Positions 18,019-26,344 of a stretch of 64,000 bases of DNA are shown here, one piece after another (the stretch's first letter is position 1; the number at the start of each line of letters is the position of its first letter). This DNA is from Profundibacter amoris. Its GTDB lineage: Bacteria; Pseudomonadota; Alphaproteobacteria; Rhodobacterales; Rhodobacteraceae. Both the position numbers and the translations under genes were made by a program. The notes beneath the pieces are model-generated. The model was not told where the DNA came from, did not search any database, and was given only the letters and a program-made list of their open reading frames with translations. The stretch spans positions 3,114,001-3,178,000 of the forward strand of contig NZ_CP032125.1 in NCBI RefSeq assembly GCF_003544895.1. The letters run 5' to 3'.

Positions 18019-18986
18019 TTGCCCATTGTCTCCTTTGCTGCTGTGACGATCATCTGTTCGGTCACGCGCATTTTATCCTCGAGGTTGGGCGCATAAGCGA
18101 CCAGTGAACGCGGCGCGCCCAAACGGCGCACAGGGCCGCGCAAAGCGTCGCCCGCCTGTTCCACCACAGTCGCCACCACTTCGGCGCCAAAACCGCCCAC
18201 GGCCACAGATTCATGCGCCACCACCAGACGGCCGGTTTTACGAACCGAGGCAATCACCGTTTCCTTGTCCCACGGCCACAGGCTGCGCAGATCGATCACT
18301 TCGGCATCGACCCCTTGGCCCGCCAGCTTTTCTGCCGCCTGCACGCACAGGTTTGCCGTGTCGGACCAGCTGACCAGCGTCACATCCGCCCCAAGTCGGC
18401 GCACCGCCGCATTGCCCAGTTCGATGTCCAGCGAAGTATCCACCTCGCCCTCCATGCCCCAGATGTTTTTGTGCTCCAGATAAACCACCGGATCATCACA
18501 ACGGATCGCGGCCTTCATCATCGAATAATTGTCCTGCGGCGTGGCGGGGCAGACCACCACCAGACCGGGGATATGCACATACCAGCTTTCCAGCGACTGG
18601 CTGTGTTGCGCGGCGGAAGACCGCCACAACCCGATTGGTTTGCGGATAACCATCGGCGCGCGGGACTGGCCGCCGAACATGAACCGCGCCTTGGCGATCT
18701 GGTTCACCAATTCGTCCGTCGCGCACAGCGCAAAATCGGAAAACCGCATCTCGACCACAGGCCGCGTGCCCACCATCGCCGCGCCAAAGGCCGCGCCCAT
18801 TATGGCGGCTTCGGAAATAGGGGTATCGGCCACACGGTCGGGTCCGAATTCATCCTGTAGGCCCAGATATTGGCCAAAGACCGAACCACGCCCCAGATCC
18901 TCGCCCACGCACCAGACGGTTTCGTCCGCCTGCATCATTTCGCGTAGCGCCTCGCGGCTGGCCTCGACGAATGTCATTTTCACCAT
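18015..18986 (-). CDS. 2-oxo acid dehydrogenase E1 component, beta subunit
   Basis: A 323-residue protein of the transketolase central/C-terminal type: MTFVEASREALREMMQADETVWCVGEDLG at the N-terminus and DAEVIDLRSLWPWDKETV...HESVAVGGFGAEV at the C-terminus, as in AcoB/PdhB. It pairs with the alpha subunit directly upstream, whose last base region it overlaps. No E2 or E3 gene is in this operon, so either those are shared from elsewhere or the E1 works with the adjacent TPP enzyme. Confidence 0.92.
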   Translation of the reverse strand: MVKMTFVEASREALREMMQADETVWCVGEDLGRGSVFGQYLGLQDEFGPDRVADTPISEAAIMGAAFGAAMVGTRPVVEMRFSDFALCATDELVNQIAKARFMFGGQSRAPMVIRKPIGLWRSSAAQHSQSLESWYVHIPGLVVVCPATPQDNYSMMKAAIRCDDPVVYLEHKNIWGMEGEVDTSLDIELGNAAVRRLGADVTLVSWSDTANLCVQAAEKLAGQGVDAEVIDLRSLWPWDKETVIASVRKTGRLVVAHESVAVGGFGAEVVATVVEQAGDALRGPVRRLGAPRSLVAYAPNLEDKMRVTEQMIVTAAKETMGK

Positions 18987-19984
18987 CAGTAAGCCCCCTG
19001 CGCGGGGCTGCCGATGTCCTGGACATCCTGCAAGGCCATGTCATCAGCGGGAAACGGGGTGGCTGCGGCATCGGCCAGAACCTGCACCATTTCGGATTGT
19101 GCGGCGGTGTGGACCGCGTCCAGCTCGTCCGCGCTTAACCCCATACCCGCCAGAACCGCGCGTTGACGTGTAATCGGGTCATTGGTCTTGGCCTCGTGTT
19201 CGGATTCACCCTCGGGCCGGTATCCGGCGGGGTCAAACGAAGTGTGACCGGTCCGCCGGTAGGTGATAGCGTGCAGCATTTCCGGCCCGCCACCCGCGCG
19301 GATGCGGGCGGTGATTTCAGCCGTTACATCGGCCACGGCTTCGGCATCGTTGCCATCCACCGTGGTCGCCCGCAGGCCCAGCGCTTCCGCGCGCGCGGCG
19401 GCCCCCGGCCCGCCGGTGACGGATGATGTTTTGGTGGTCGCGGAATACTGGTTGTCCTCGCAAACAAAAAGGATTGGCAGATCAAACACCGAGGCCCAGT
19501 TCACCCCCTCAAGAAACGGTCCGCGATTGATCGCGCCATCGCCGAAAATATCCACCACGATCCGGTCGCTGCCCTGCAATTTCAACCCATGCGCCGCCCC
19601 CGCCGCGATGGTAATATTCGCACCAACAACACCGTTCGCGCCCAGCATCCCGACCCCGAAGTCGGCAATATGCATCGAGCCGCCCTTGCCACCGCAACAG
19701 CCGCCCTCACGCCCCAGCAATTCGCGCATCATCGCCAGCGGGTCGGCCCCTTTGGCCAAAGTATGCCCGTGCCCGCGATGGGTCGACAGCAAAATGTCAT
19801 CACGGTTGAAATTGCACATCACACCGGCGGCAACCGCCTCTTGTCCGATCGACGGGTGGATCGCCCCCAGCACCAGTTTATCGCGTTCGGCGGCCAGACA
19901 GGCCTGTTCCTCGAAGGCGCGGATGCGCTCCATCATCGCCAGCAAATCGCGGGCGCGTCTGGTGTTATGGTCTGCGGTAGTCAT
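18986..19984 (-). CDS. 2-oxo acid dehydrogenase E1 component, alpha subunit
   Basis: A 332-residue TPP-binding subunit of the AcoA/PdhA family. It shows STHRGHGHTLAKG, GGKGGSMHIADF, and the TPP/Mg motif GDGAINRGPFLEGVNWA...NQYSATT. It catalyses decarboxylation of a 2-oxo acid (or acetoin cleavage) together with the beta subunit. It starts two bases after the IclR-type regulator stop, so regulator and enzyme share a transcript. Confidence 0.93.
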   Translation of the reverse strand: MTTADHNTRRARDLLAMMERIRAFEEQACLAAERDKLVLGAIHPSIGQEAVAAGVMCNFNRDDILLSTHRGHGHTLAKGADPLAMMRELLGREGGCCGGKGGSMHIADFGVGMLGANGVVGANITIAAGAAHGLKLQGSDRIVVDIFGDGAINRGPFLEGVNWASVFDLPILFVCEDNQYSATTKTSSVTGGPGAAARAEALGLRATTVDGNDAEAVADVTAEITARIRAGGGPEMLHAITYRRTGHTSFDPAGYRPEGESEHEAKTNDPITRQRAVLAGMGLSADELDAVHTAAQSEMVQVLADAAATPFPADDMALQDVQDIGSPAQGAY

Positions 19985-19986
19985 GC

Positions 19987-20760
19987 CTATCCCTGCTCCA
20001 TTTCGTCCATCCGGCGGGCCAGCAGTGACGCTTCTTTGCGCAGTGCCGGCACCAGTTCCGTTTCAATCCGTGTTTTTGTCATGCGGGCGTCAATTGCACC
20101 CAAGGCCAGCGCGCCGACCACACGTTTGCTGCGGGTAATCACCGGCACCGCGACAGCACTGGTGCCCGCCACGATCCGCCCGATATTGGCGGCATAGCCA
20201 TTGGCAACATAGGCGTCATAGCTGGCCTGCAAATCCTTGGCCGTGATCCCGTATTCCGCCATCCAGTTGCGGTTCACCCGCAACACGGCCTCGCGTTTTT
20301 CATCCCCCATCGCGCAAAACAGCGCCAAGGCCCCCGCGCCAACGCCCAATGGCCGCCGGTCCCCGATATTTAGGGTCAGGGTCCGGATCGGAAACGCCCC
20401 CGTGGCCCGTGCAACGCAAATTGCCGCCGCACCTTCGGGCACCGACAGGAACACCGTGTCCTCGGACAATTTAGCCAGCCGCTCCATCCCGCGCCCGGCC
20501 ATGCCCGCGATGTTCGACCGTGTCGCCACCTGCGCGATATGGGCCAGCTTGTGACCCAGCAGATAGCGGCGGCTTTCAGGATCCTGATAGATGAACCCGA
20601 CCTCCTGCATATTAGCCAGCACGCGAAAAGCGGTGGTTTTGGAAAACCCGCTGCGCTCGACAATCTGGTTCAGCGCCAGCCCTTCGGGGGCCGCCGTCAG
20701 CACATCAATGATGCGCGCCGCGCGAGCGATTGAGCCGGTTATTGCCGCTATTTCTGTCAT
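19987..20760 (-). CDS. IclR-family transcriptional regulator
   Basis: A 257-residue protein: an N-terminal winged helix (GLALNQIVERSGFSKTTAFRVLANMQEVGFI) and a C-terminal effector domain (YDAYVANGYA...GTSAVAVPVITRSKRVVGALALGAIDARMT). It is the first gene of the E1/TPP/TRAP operon. Two overlapping dyads lie 13-37 bp upstream of its start, so it probably regulates itself, the whole catabolic operon and perhaps the divergent gene at 20837. The effector would be the imported organic acid. Confidence 0.93.
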   Translation of the reverse strand: MTEIAAITGSIARAARIIDVLTAAPEGLALNQIVERSGFSKTTAFRVLANMQEVGFIYQDPESRRYLLGHKLAHIAQVATRSNIAGMAGRGMERLAKLSEDTVFLSVPEGAAAICVARATGAFPIRTLTLNIGDRRPLGVGAGALALFCAMGDEKREAVLRVNRNWMAEYGITAKDLQASYDAYVANGYAANIGRIVAGTSAVAVPVITRSKRVVGALALGAIDARMTKTRIETELVPALRKEASLLARRMDEMEQG

Positions 20761-20772
20761 TCCCCACCATAA

Positions 20773-20797
20773 TTCCGTTTATCGGAACAAATCGTTC
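20773..20797. promoter_or_regulatory. Putative IclR operator: two overlapping dyads
   Basis: TTCCG-tttat-CGGAA (20773-20787) is a perfect dyad with a 5-bp spacer. A second, GAAC-aaatc-GTTC (20785-20797), overlaps it with the same spacer length. IclR-type operators are typically GGAAC/GTTCC-like dyads of this size. Position: 13 bp upstream of the iclR-type ATG and 40 bp before the divergent gene, where it could control both. Confidence 0.65.
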
Positions 20798-20836
20798 TGT
20801 TAACGTGCAATTAATTCAACCAACGAGTCAAGAACC

Positions 20837-21625
20837 ATGGCCGATAAAATACAGCTTCTGGATTCCATCACCGATGCTACTGCCTCCACCGCAGGGCAGA
20901 TCGTGGTCAGCGGATCGCACGGCGGGTTCTATCCGGCGGCGGTTGCCTCGGGTGCAGGGGCGCGGGCGGTGCTGTTCAATGACGCGGGGATCGGGTTGGA
21001 GCAGGCAGGCGTAGCAGGGGTGTTGGCGCTGGCCGATATTGGTATGGCCGCAGCGGGGGTGGATTGCCAGAGTTGCGAGATCGGATCGGCGGCGGACACG
21101 TTGGAAAACGGGGTGATCAGCGTGGTGAATACCGTGGCCAAAACTTTGGGCATCATGGCGGGGATGCCGGTTGCCACAGCCATTTCCCTGCTTGAAACCG
21201 CCCCCATGCCGCAGGGTAAACTGCCCCCTCATCCAGAGGCTCGCCAGTCGGTGCAGATCGGCAGGGTTTCGGTGGAACTGCTGGATTCAGCTTCATTGGT
21301 TGGGCCGCAGGACAGCGGCAAGATCGTGATCACCGGCTCGCACGGCGGGTTGATCGGCGGTAACCCGGCCCGTGCCATCAAGGCCCCCGTGCGCATCGCC
21401 GTGTTCAATGACGCCGGTTTTGGCAAGGGCAACATCGGCATCAGCCGTCTGCCCGCGCTGGACGTCCGCGATATTGCCGCCGTCACCGTGTCCTGCCAGA
21501 GCGCCCGCATTGGCGATGCAAAATCGGCGCTGGGAACCGGTGTGATTTCAGCGTTGAACACGGCCGCGCAGGCGCAAGGGGCAGAAATAGACACCCCGCT
21601 TGCCGCATGGTTGGCCATGCTATAG
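20837..21625 (+). CDS. Unknown protein made of two homologous repeats
   Basis: A 262-residue soluble protein with no signal peptide. Two halves align end to end: GQIVVSGSHGGFYPA...VLFNDAGIGLEQAG...CQSCEIGSA...NGVISVVNTVA and GKIVITGSHGGLIGG...VFNDAGFGKGNIG...CQSARIGDA...TGVISALNTAA. Each repeat has a GSHGG loop, a strictly kept FNDAG motif and CQS-x2-IG. The spacing suggests two small alpha/beta domains forming one site. I do not recognise the family. It diverges from the IclR/E1/TRAP operon and shares its control region, so a link to that pathway is possible. Confidence 0.8.
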   Translation: MADKIQLLDSITDATASTAGQIVVSGSHGGFYPAAVASGAGARAVLFNDAGIGLEQAGVAGVLALADIGMAAAGVDCQSCEIGSAADTLENGVISVVNTVAKTLGIMAGMPVATAISLLETAPMPQGKLPPHPEARQSVQIGRVSVELLDSASLVGPQDSGKIVITGSHGGLIGGNPARAIKAPVRIAVFNDAGFGKGNIGISRLPALDVRDIAAVTVSCQSARIGDAKSALGTGVISALNTAAQAQGAEIDTPLAAWLAML

Positions 21626-21658
21626 ACAGTGCGCCGCGCAACGGCTATCGGTTTTCCC

Positions 21659-22660
21659 ATGAAAAAAACAGTTGATCCGCTTTCCTCGGTCACCCAGGCG
21701 CTGACCCATTTCCAGAACGGCCTTGGCCAGATGCAAGAGGCTTTGAGCAGCCCCGACTTGTCTGCCGCCGTTGCCGGTGCCGCCGATCTGATCTTCAACA
21801 TGAAGGGCCGGCTGATCCTGTCAGGCATCGGCAAAAGCGGCCATATCGCCCGCAAGCTGGCGGCCACCTTTGCCTCCACCGGCACGCCTGCGTTTTTCGT
21901 ACATGCCTCCGAGGCCAGCCACGGCGATTTGGGGATGATCCAAGGTGACGATGTATTACTGCTGCTGTCGTGGTCCGGCGAGACCAGGGAAATGGCCGAT
22001 ATCATCGCCTATGGCATCCGCTTTGACGTGCCGATCATCGGTATTACGGGGCGCACGGGCAGCACGCTGGCCAGCAAATCCCGATTCCCTCTGGTTCTGC
22101 CCAAGGCGGCCGAGGCCTGCCCGCATAACCTTGCCCCGACCACCTCGACTCTGTTGCAACTGGCGATGGGGGATGCGCTGGCGGTAACATTGCTGCAAAT
22201 GCGCGGCTTTACCGAGGAAAGTTTCCGCAACTTCCATCCGGGCGGCAAGCTGGGATCGGCGCTGATGCCGGTGCGCGACATCATGCACAAGGGGGATGAA
22301 TTGCCGCTGGTGCCACTGGACGCGCCGGTGATCGAGGTGATCAGCGAGATTTCCGCCAAGGGGTTCGGCATCGTCGGGATGCAGAACGCTGATGGCAGCC
22401 TTGCCGGTGTGATCACCGATGGCGATATCCGGCGTTATCTGGAAAGCAACGCGTCGGGCACCCTGCAATCGGTGATCGGCGAGGCCAGGGCGGGGATGCT
22501 GATGACCAAAGGCGGGATCACGATCGAGCCGGACCGGCTGTGCGCCCGCGCGCTGAATGTGATGCAGACCAAACGGATCACGGCGGCCTTTGTGATGGAA
22601 GCGGACCGGCCCGTGGGGCTGATTACGGTGCATCAACTGTTGCAGATGGGCGTGGCTTAA
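21659..22660 (+). CDS. kdsD: Arabinose-5-phosphate isomerase (KpsF/GutQ family)
   Basis: About 333 residues: an SIS sugar-isomerase domain (SGIGKSGHIARKLAATFASTGTPAFFVHASEASHGDLG) and two CBS domains (VRDIMHKGDELPLV..., GITIEPDRLCARALNVMQ). It converts ribulose 5-phosphate to arabinose 5-phosphate, the first step to KDO. The ATG at 21659 starts at MKKTVDPLSSV as expected for the family; an in-frame GTG at 21629 has no better ribosome site. kdsA and kdsB face it from the other side, making a KDO cluster. Confidence 0.93.
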   Translation: MKKTVDPLSSVTQALTHFQNGLGQMQEALSSPDLSAAVAGAADLIFNMKGRLILSGIGKSGHIARKLAATFASTGTPAFFVHASEASHGDLGMIQGDDVLLLLSWSGETREMADIIAYGIRFDVPIIGITGRTGSTLASKSRFPLVLPKAAEACPHNLAPTTSTLLQLAMGDALAVTLLQMRGFTEESFRNFHPGGKLGSALMPVRDIMHKGDELPLVPLDAPVIEVISEISAKGFGIVGMQNADGSLAGVITDGDIRRYLESNASGTLQSVIGEARAGMLMTKGGITIEPDRLCARALNVMQTKRITAAFVMEADRPVGLITVHQLLQMGVA

Positions 22661-22668
22661 AGCCTGAT

Positions 22669-23487
22669 CTAACCCTTCATCAACGTATCAATCGCCTTTA
22701 GCTGCGTCAGCATTTCACCCATCTGGTCCAGCACCACCATATTCGGCCCATCAGAGGGCGCGTGGTCGGGATCGGGGTGGGTTTCAACGAAAATCGCAGC
22801 ACAACCCACAGCCACCGCCGCGCGGGCCAGTGGCGGGACGAATTCGCGCTTGCCGCCGCTTGAGCCGCCTTGCCCGCCCGGGAATTGCACCGAGTGGGTG
22901 GCGTCATACACCACCGGATAGCCGGTTTCAGCCATGATTGGCAGGCTGCGGAAATCACTGACCAGCATATTATAGCCAAAGGATGTGCCACGGTCGGTCA
23001 GCAGGATGCGTTCATTCCCCGTGCTGGCGATTTTGTCCGCCACATGGGCCATATCGTTCGGGGCCAGAAACTGCCCCTTTTTCACATTGATTGCTGCGCC
23101 GGTTTCGCCAGCGGCCAGCAACAGGTCGGTCTGACGGCACAAAAACGCGGGGATCTGGATGATGTCCACCGCCTGCGCCGCCACCGCGCATTGCGGTATG
23201 TCATGCACATCGGTCAGGGTGGGGCAGCCGTATTCGGCGGAAATCTTCGACAGGATCGTAAGGCCCTCGTCCAGCCCCAACCCGCGTTTTCCCGACAGGC
23301 TGGTGCGGTTGGCCTTATCAAAGCTGCCCTTGAACACCAGCGGGATGTCCAGACCGGCACACAGCCCGACAAGGGTTTCGGCAATCTTGCGGCTGTGGTC
23401 CAGCCCCTCCAACTGACACGGCCCCGCGATCAGCACAAAAGATGCGTCATTGGAAAATTCGACCTGTCCGACGGTTACAGTTTTCAT
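22669..23487 (-). CDS. kdsA: 3-deoxy-8-phosphooctulonate synthase
   Basis: A 272-residue TIM-barrel enzyme joining arabinose 5-phosphate and phosphoenolpyruvate to KDO-8-phosphate. Family motifs are clear: LIAGPCQLEGLDHS, FKGSFDKANRTS, VNVKKGQFLAP-like IN-V-KKGQFLAP, and FVETHPDPDHAPSDGPNM. It ends 8 bp from the kdsD stop (convergent) and its start overlaps the kdsB stop by 4 bp. Confidence 0.96.
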   Translation of the reverse strand: MKTVTVGQVEFSNDASFVLIAGPCQLEGLDHSRKIAETLVGLCAGLDIPLVFKGSFDKANRTSLSGKRGLGLDEGLTILSKISAEYGCPTLTDVHDIPQCAVAAQAVDIIQIPAFLCRQTDLLLAAGETGAAINVKKGQFLAPNDMAHVADKIASTGNERILLTDRGTSFGYNMLVSDFRSLPIMAETGYPVVYDATHSVQFPGGQGGSSGGKREFVPPLARAAVAVGCAAIFVETHPDPDHAPSDGPNMVVLDQMGEMLTQLKAIDTLMKG

Positions 23488-24290
23488 GCCTCGCCCCTTC
23501 TTTTCAATTCGGCCTCGATCCGCGCAACGTCGGTCGGGTTGTTCAGCTCCCAGAATACTGTGCCGCGCGCCTCGACCTCGACACAGCGCACCCGCACGCC
23601 GCGTTGCAGGAAACGCAACTGCTCAAGCCCCTCCAGCTGCTCCAGCTCGCAAACGCCCCAGTCGTGATAGGCTTTTAGCGTGGCGGGACGGTAGGCATAG
23701 GCGCCGACATGGTGGAACACCGGTGTCATGGTGTCGGCGTTATAGCTGTCATCGGTATAGGGCACGACCTCTTTCGAGAAATACAGCGCGTCGTGGTTTA
23801 CATCGAACACCGCCGTGGTGCCGCCAACACGGCCATTGCGCCGGTCCTCGCGAAGGTTGGCCAGCATTTCGCCGTCGCAACGCAATACCGGCGTGGCCAT
23901 CTGCACATCGGGATTGGCGTGCATTTCGTCGATCAGGGCAGACAGGAACCACGACGGGGTCAGCGGCGCGTCGCCTTGCAGGTTCACCACGATGTCGGGC
24001 AGATCGTCCAGATGCCGCAGGGCATCGGCCACCCGTTCGGTGCCGTTGGCGCAATCCTCGCCGGTCATCAGAACCTTTGCGCCGAAGCGTTCGGCCTCGC
24101 GCGCGATACCGGCGTCATCGGTGGCGATGTAAACGTCCGAAACGCCCGACACGGCCTTGGCCGCATCCCAACTGCGTTCGATCAGCGGCTTGACCTTGCC
24201 TGTGGCCCCTTTCAGCGGGGCAAGAGGTTTACCCGGATAGCGGGTCGAGGCATAGCGGGCGGGGATAATTATGATCACTTTGTCATTCAT
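23484..24290 (-). CDS. kdsB: 3-deoxy-manno-octulosonate cytidylyltransferase
   Basis: A 268-residue nucleotidyltransferase that activates KDO as CMP-KDO. The start is the ATG at 24290 (MNDKVIIIIPARYASTRYPGKPLAPLKG), where the family begins; an upstream in-frame start would read through a palindromic repeat. GDAPLTPSWFLSALI and the C-terminal ELEQLEGLEQLRFLQRGVRV are typical. It is first in the kdsB-kdsA operon. Confidence 0.95.
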   Translation of the reverse strand: MNDKVIIIIPARYASTRYPGKPLAPLKGATGKVKPLIERSWDAAKAVSGVSDVYIATDDAGIAREAERFGAKVLMTGEDCANGTERVADALRHLDDLPDIVVNLQGDAPLTPSWFLSALIDEMHANPDVQMATPVLRCDGEMLANLREDRRNGRVGGTTAVFDVNHDALYFSKEVVPYTDDSYNADTMTPVFHHVGAYAYRPATLKAYHDWGVCELEQLEGLEQLRFLQRGVRVRCVEVEARGTVFWELNNPTDVARIEAELKRRGEA

Positions 24291-24354
24291 ACCCCCGTGA
24301 TGCTTGATCTGCGCGGCAGGGCCAAGCAAAAAATGCGGTTTTGTGCGATATCGC

Positions 24355-24419
24355 GCTGCCCCGGACCTGATCCGGGGCCTGCCTGACCGCATAAGGCCCC
24401 GGATCAGGTCTGGGGCAGC
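24355..24419. repeat. REP-like long inverted repeat (25-bp arms)
   Basis: Arms at 24355-24379 and 24395-24419 pair over 25 bp with a single mismatch around a 15-bp loop; the core of each arm is CCCGGACCTGATCCGGG-like, itself a near palindrome. It lies in the divergent gap between kdsB and rnd, so it is not a simple terminator of either. The form is that of a dispersed alphaproteobacterial palindromic repeat. Confidence 0.85.
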
Positions 24420-24489
24420 ACCTCTTTTCAGACTGGAAGCGCGGCTGTTTTCTGTGTAACACCCTCACAACGAAGATAAGGAAAACGCC

Positions 24490-25104
24490 GTGGCCAACCA
24501 CCTGTACCAAAACGACCTGCCCGATGATCTGGACCTTGGCCCGATCGTCGCGATTGATTGCGAAACCATGGGTCTGAACCCGATGCGCGACCGCTTGTGT
24601 CTGGTGCAAATGTCCGGTGGCGATGGCAATGCCCATCTGGTGCAGATCGCCAAAAGCCAGACAAAGGCCCCGAACCTGTGCCGTATGCTGGCCGACCCGA
24701 ATGTGCTGAAACTGTTCCACTTTGGCCGCTTCGACATCGCCGCGATGCAAAATGCCTTTGGCACTGTCACCGCGCCGGTCTACTGCACCAAGATCGCCTC
24801 GCGACTGATCCGCACCTATACCGACCGGCACGGGTTGAAGAACCTGCTGCAGGAATTGCTGGGCGTGGATATTTCCAAATACCAGCAAAGCTCGGACTGG
24901 GGGGCGGCGGAACTGACCAAAGCCCAGATCGATTACGCGGCCTCGGATGTGCTGTATCTGCACCGCCTGCGCGAGGAACTGAACAAACGGCTACAGCGCG
25001 AGGGGCGGATGGAGATTGCGCAGGCCTGTTTCGATTTCCTGCCGATGCGCGCCAATCTGGACCTTGCCGGCTGGCCGGAAATCGACATTTTCGCCCACTC
25101 GTAA
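24490..25104 (+). CDS. rnd: Short ribonuclease D-type 3'-5' exonuclease
   Basis: A 204-residue DEDDy exonuclease domain without the HRDC domains of full-size RNase D. Motifs: IAIDCETMGL (Exo I), HFGRFDIAAM (Exo II), and DYAASDVLYLHRL (Exo III, Tyr type). It starts at a GTG behind AAGGAAAA. It trims RNA 3' ends in the cytoplasm. Its position ahead of lptC is a common alphaproteobacterial arrangement. Confidence 0.92.
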   Translation: MANHLYQNDLPDDLDLGPIVAIDCETMGLNPMRDRLCLVQMSGGDGNAHLVQIAKSQTKAPNLCRMLADPNVLKLFHFGRFDIAAMQNAFGTVTAPVYCTKIASRLIRTYTDRHGLKNLLQELLGVDISKYQQSSDWGAAELTKAQIDYAASDVLYLHRLREELNKRLQREGRMEIAQACFDFLPMRANLDLAGWPEIDIFAHS

Positions 25105-25207
25105 TGCGCCATATGCCGCCACACGGGCGTAATCATATCGGCGGCACATCGCCTATGCGTTTTGCAATTCCCTTGGCCCGGCACCGTTATTCTGGCACGG
25201 TTCCCGC

Positions 25208-25816
25208 ATGACCACTTACGACAACAGCTATTCCCGATTTGTTGCCTGGACCAAGGTGATCCTGCCCATCGTCGCGCTGGGCATCCTGTCGACGTTGTTC
25301 CTGTTTTCGCGCAACATCGACCCGACGTTGTCGATCCCCTATGCCAAGGTCGATGTCGAAGGATTAGCCCGTGAACAGCGGATCGGTGCACCAAATTATG
25401 CCGGTGTGACCGAAGATGGCTCGGCCATCTCGATCATCGCCAAATCGGCCCGCCCCGACCCCGACAATACCGAAACCATAACCGCCACCGATCTGACCAC
25501 CACGATCGAGGATGCCACCGGCGGACGGATCGACATTGCCTCGGACAACGGGGTGATTGATACCGGCCAACAGATTGTCACCCTGCAAGGTGGCGTGCGG
25601 ATCGAAACCTCGACCGGATATGTGATCAACACCTCGGGCCTGACTGCCGCGCTGAACGAAACCCGCGCCCAAACCGATGGCACAGTCACCGCCACCGGCC
25701 CGCTGGGCACTCTGGAAGCCGGACAAATGCTGTTGGAACGCCAAAATGGCGCCAAAGGGGCGCATCTTCTGGTTTTCAAGGGTGGGGTGAAGCTGGTATA
25801 CGATCCAAAAGGCTAG
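25208..25816 (+). CDS. lptC: LPS export protein LptC
   Basis: A 202-residue inner-membrane-anchored periplasmic protein: one N-terminal helix (WTKVILPIVALGILSTLFLFS) then a beta-jellyroll (IGAPNYAGVTEDGSAISIIAKSA ... GGVRIETSTGYVINTSGLTAALNETRA). It passes LPS from the LptB-F-G extractor to LptA. It heads the lptC-lptA-lptB-rpoN run. Confidence 0.92.
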   Translation: MTTYDNSYSRFVAWTKVILPIVALGILSTLFLFSRNIDPTLSIPYAKVDVEGLAREQRIGAPNYAGVTEDGSAISIIAKSARPDPDNTETITATDLTTTIEDATGGRIDIASDNGVIDTGQQIVTLQGGVRIETSTGYVINTSGLTAALNETRAQTDGTVTATGPLGTLEAGQMLLERQNGAKGAHLLVFKGGVKLVYDPKG

Positions 25817-25837
25817 TCGCCCGTATTTCGAGGGGAA

Positions 25838-26341
25838 ATGATGTTTACCAAATTACGCGCAGTTTTCATGGCGCTATTGCTGGCTCTGACACCGGCAATC
25901 ACCACAGCCCAAGGCACCCAGGTGGCATTTGGCGGGTTGAAGCACGATTCGACCCAGCCGGTCGAGGTTTCCTCGGATATGTTGCAGATCAATCAGGAGG
26001 ACGGCTCGGCTGTGTTCAGCGGCAATGTTGTGGTGGGCCAAGGCACCATGCGCCTGTCGGCCGACCGTGTTGTGGTTGAATATTCCACCGGTGACGGCCC
26101 GCGCAAGATTTCCAAAATGCACGCCACCGGTAACGTTGTTCTGGTGAATGGCGCCGAGGCGGCAGAAGCGGCGGATGCGGTGTATTCCATCGACAGCGGC
26201 AATATCGTGATGACCGGCAATGTGATCCTGACACAGGGGCAAAGCGCGCTGTCGTCAAACAAGATGGTGGTTGACCTGAACACAGGACAGGCCACGCTAG
26301 AGGGGCGGGTCAAATCCATCCTGCAAACCGGCGGGAACTGA
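25838..26341 (+). CDS. lptA: LPS transport periplasmic protein LptA
   Basis: A 167-residue exported OstA-fold protein with a signal peptide ending near TTAQG. Repeated beta-strands include QPVEVSSDMLQINQEDGSAVFSGNVVVGQGTMRLSADRVVVEY and GNIVMTGNVILTQGQSALSSNKMVVDLNTG, the typical LptA core. Two adjacent ATGs follow GAGGGGAA; either may be used. It bridges the periplasm for LPS transit. Confidence 0.93.
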   Translation: MMFTKLRAVFMALLLALTPAITTAQGTQVAFGGLKHDSTQPVEVSSDMLQINQEDGSAVFSGNVVVGQGTMRLSADRVVVEYSTGDGPRKISKMHATGNVVLVNGAEAAEAADAVYSIDSGNIVMTGNVILTQGQSALSSNKMVVDLNTGQATLEGRVKSILQTGGN

Positions 26342-26344
26342 TCC

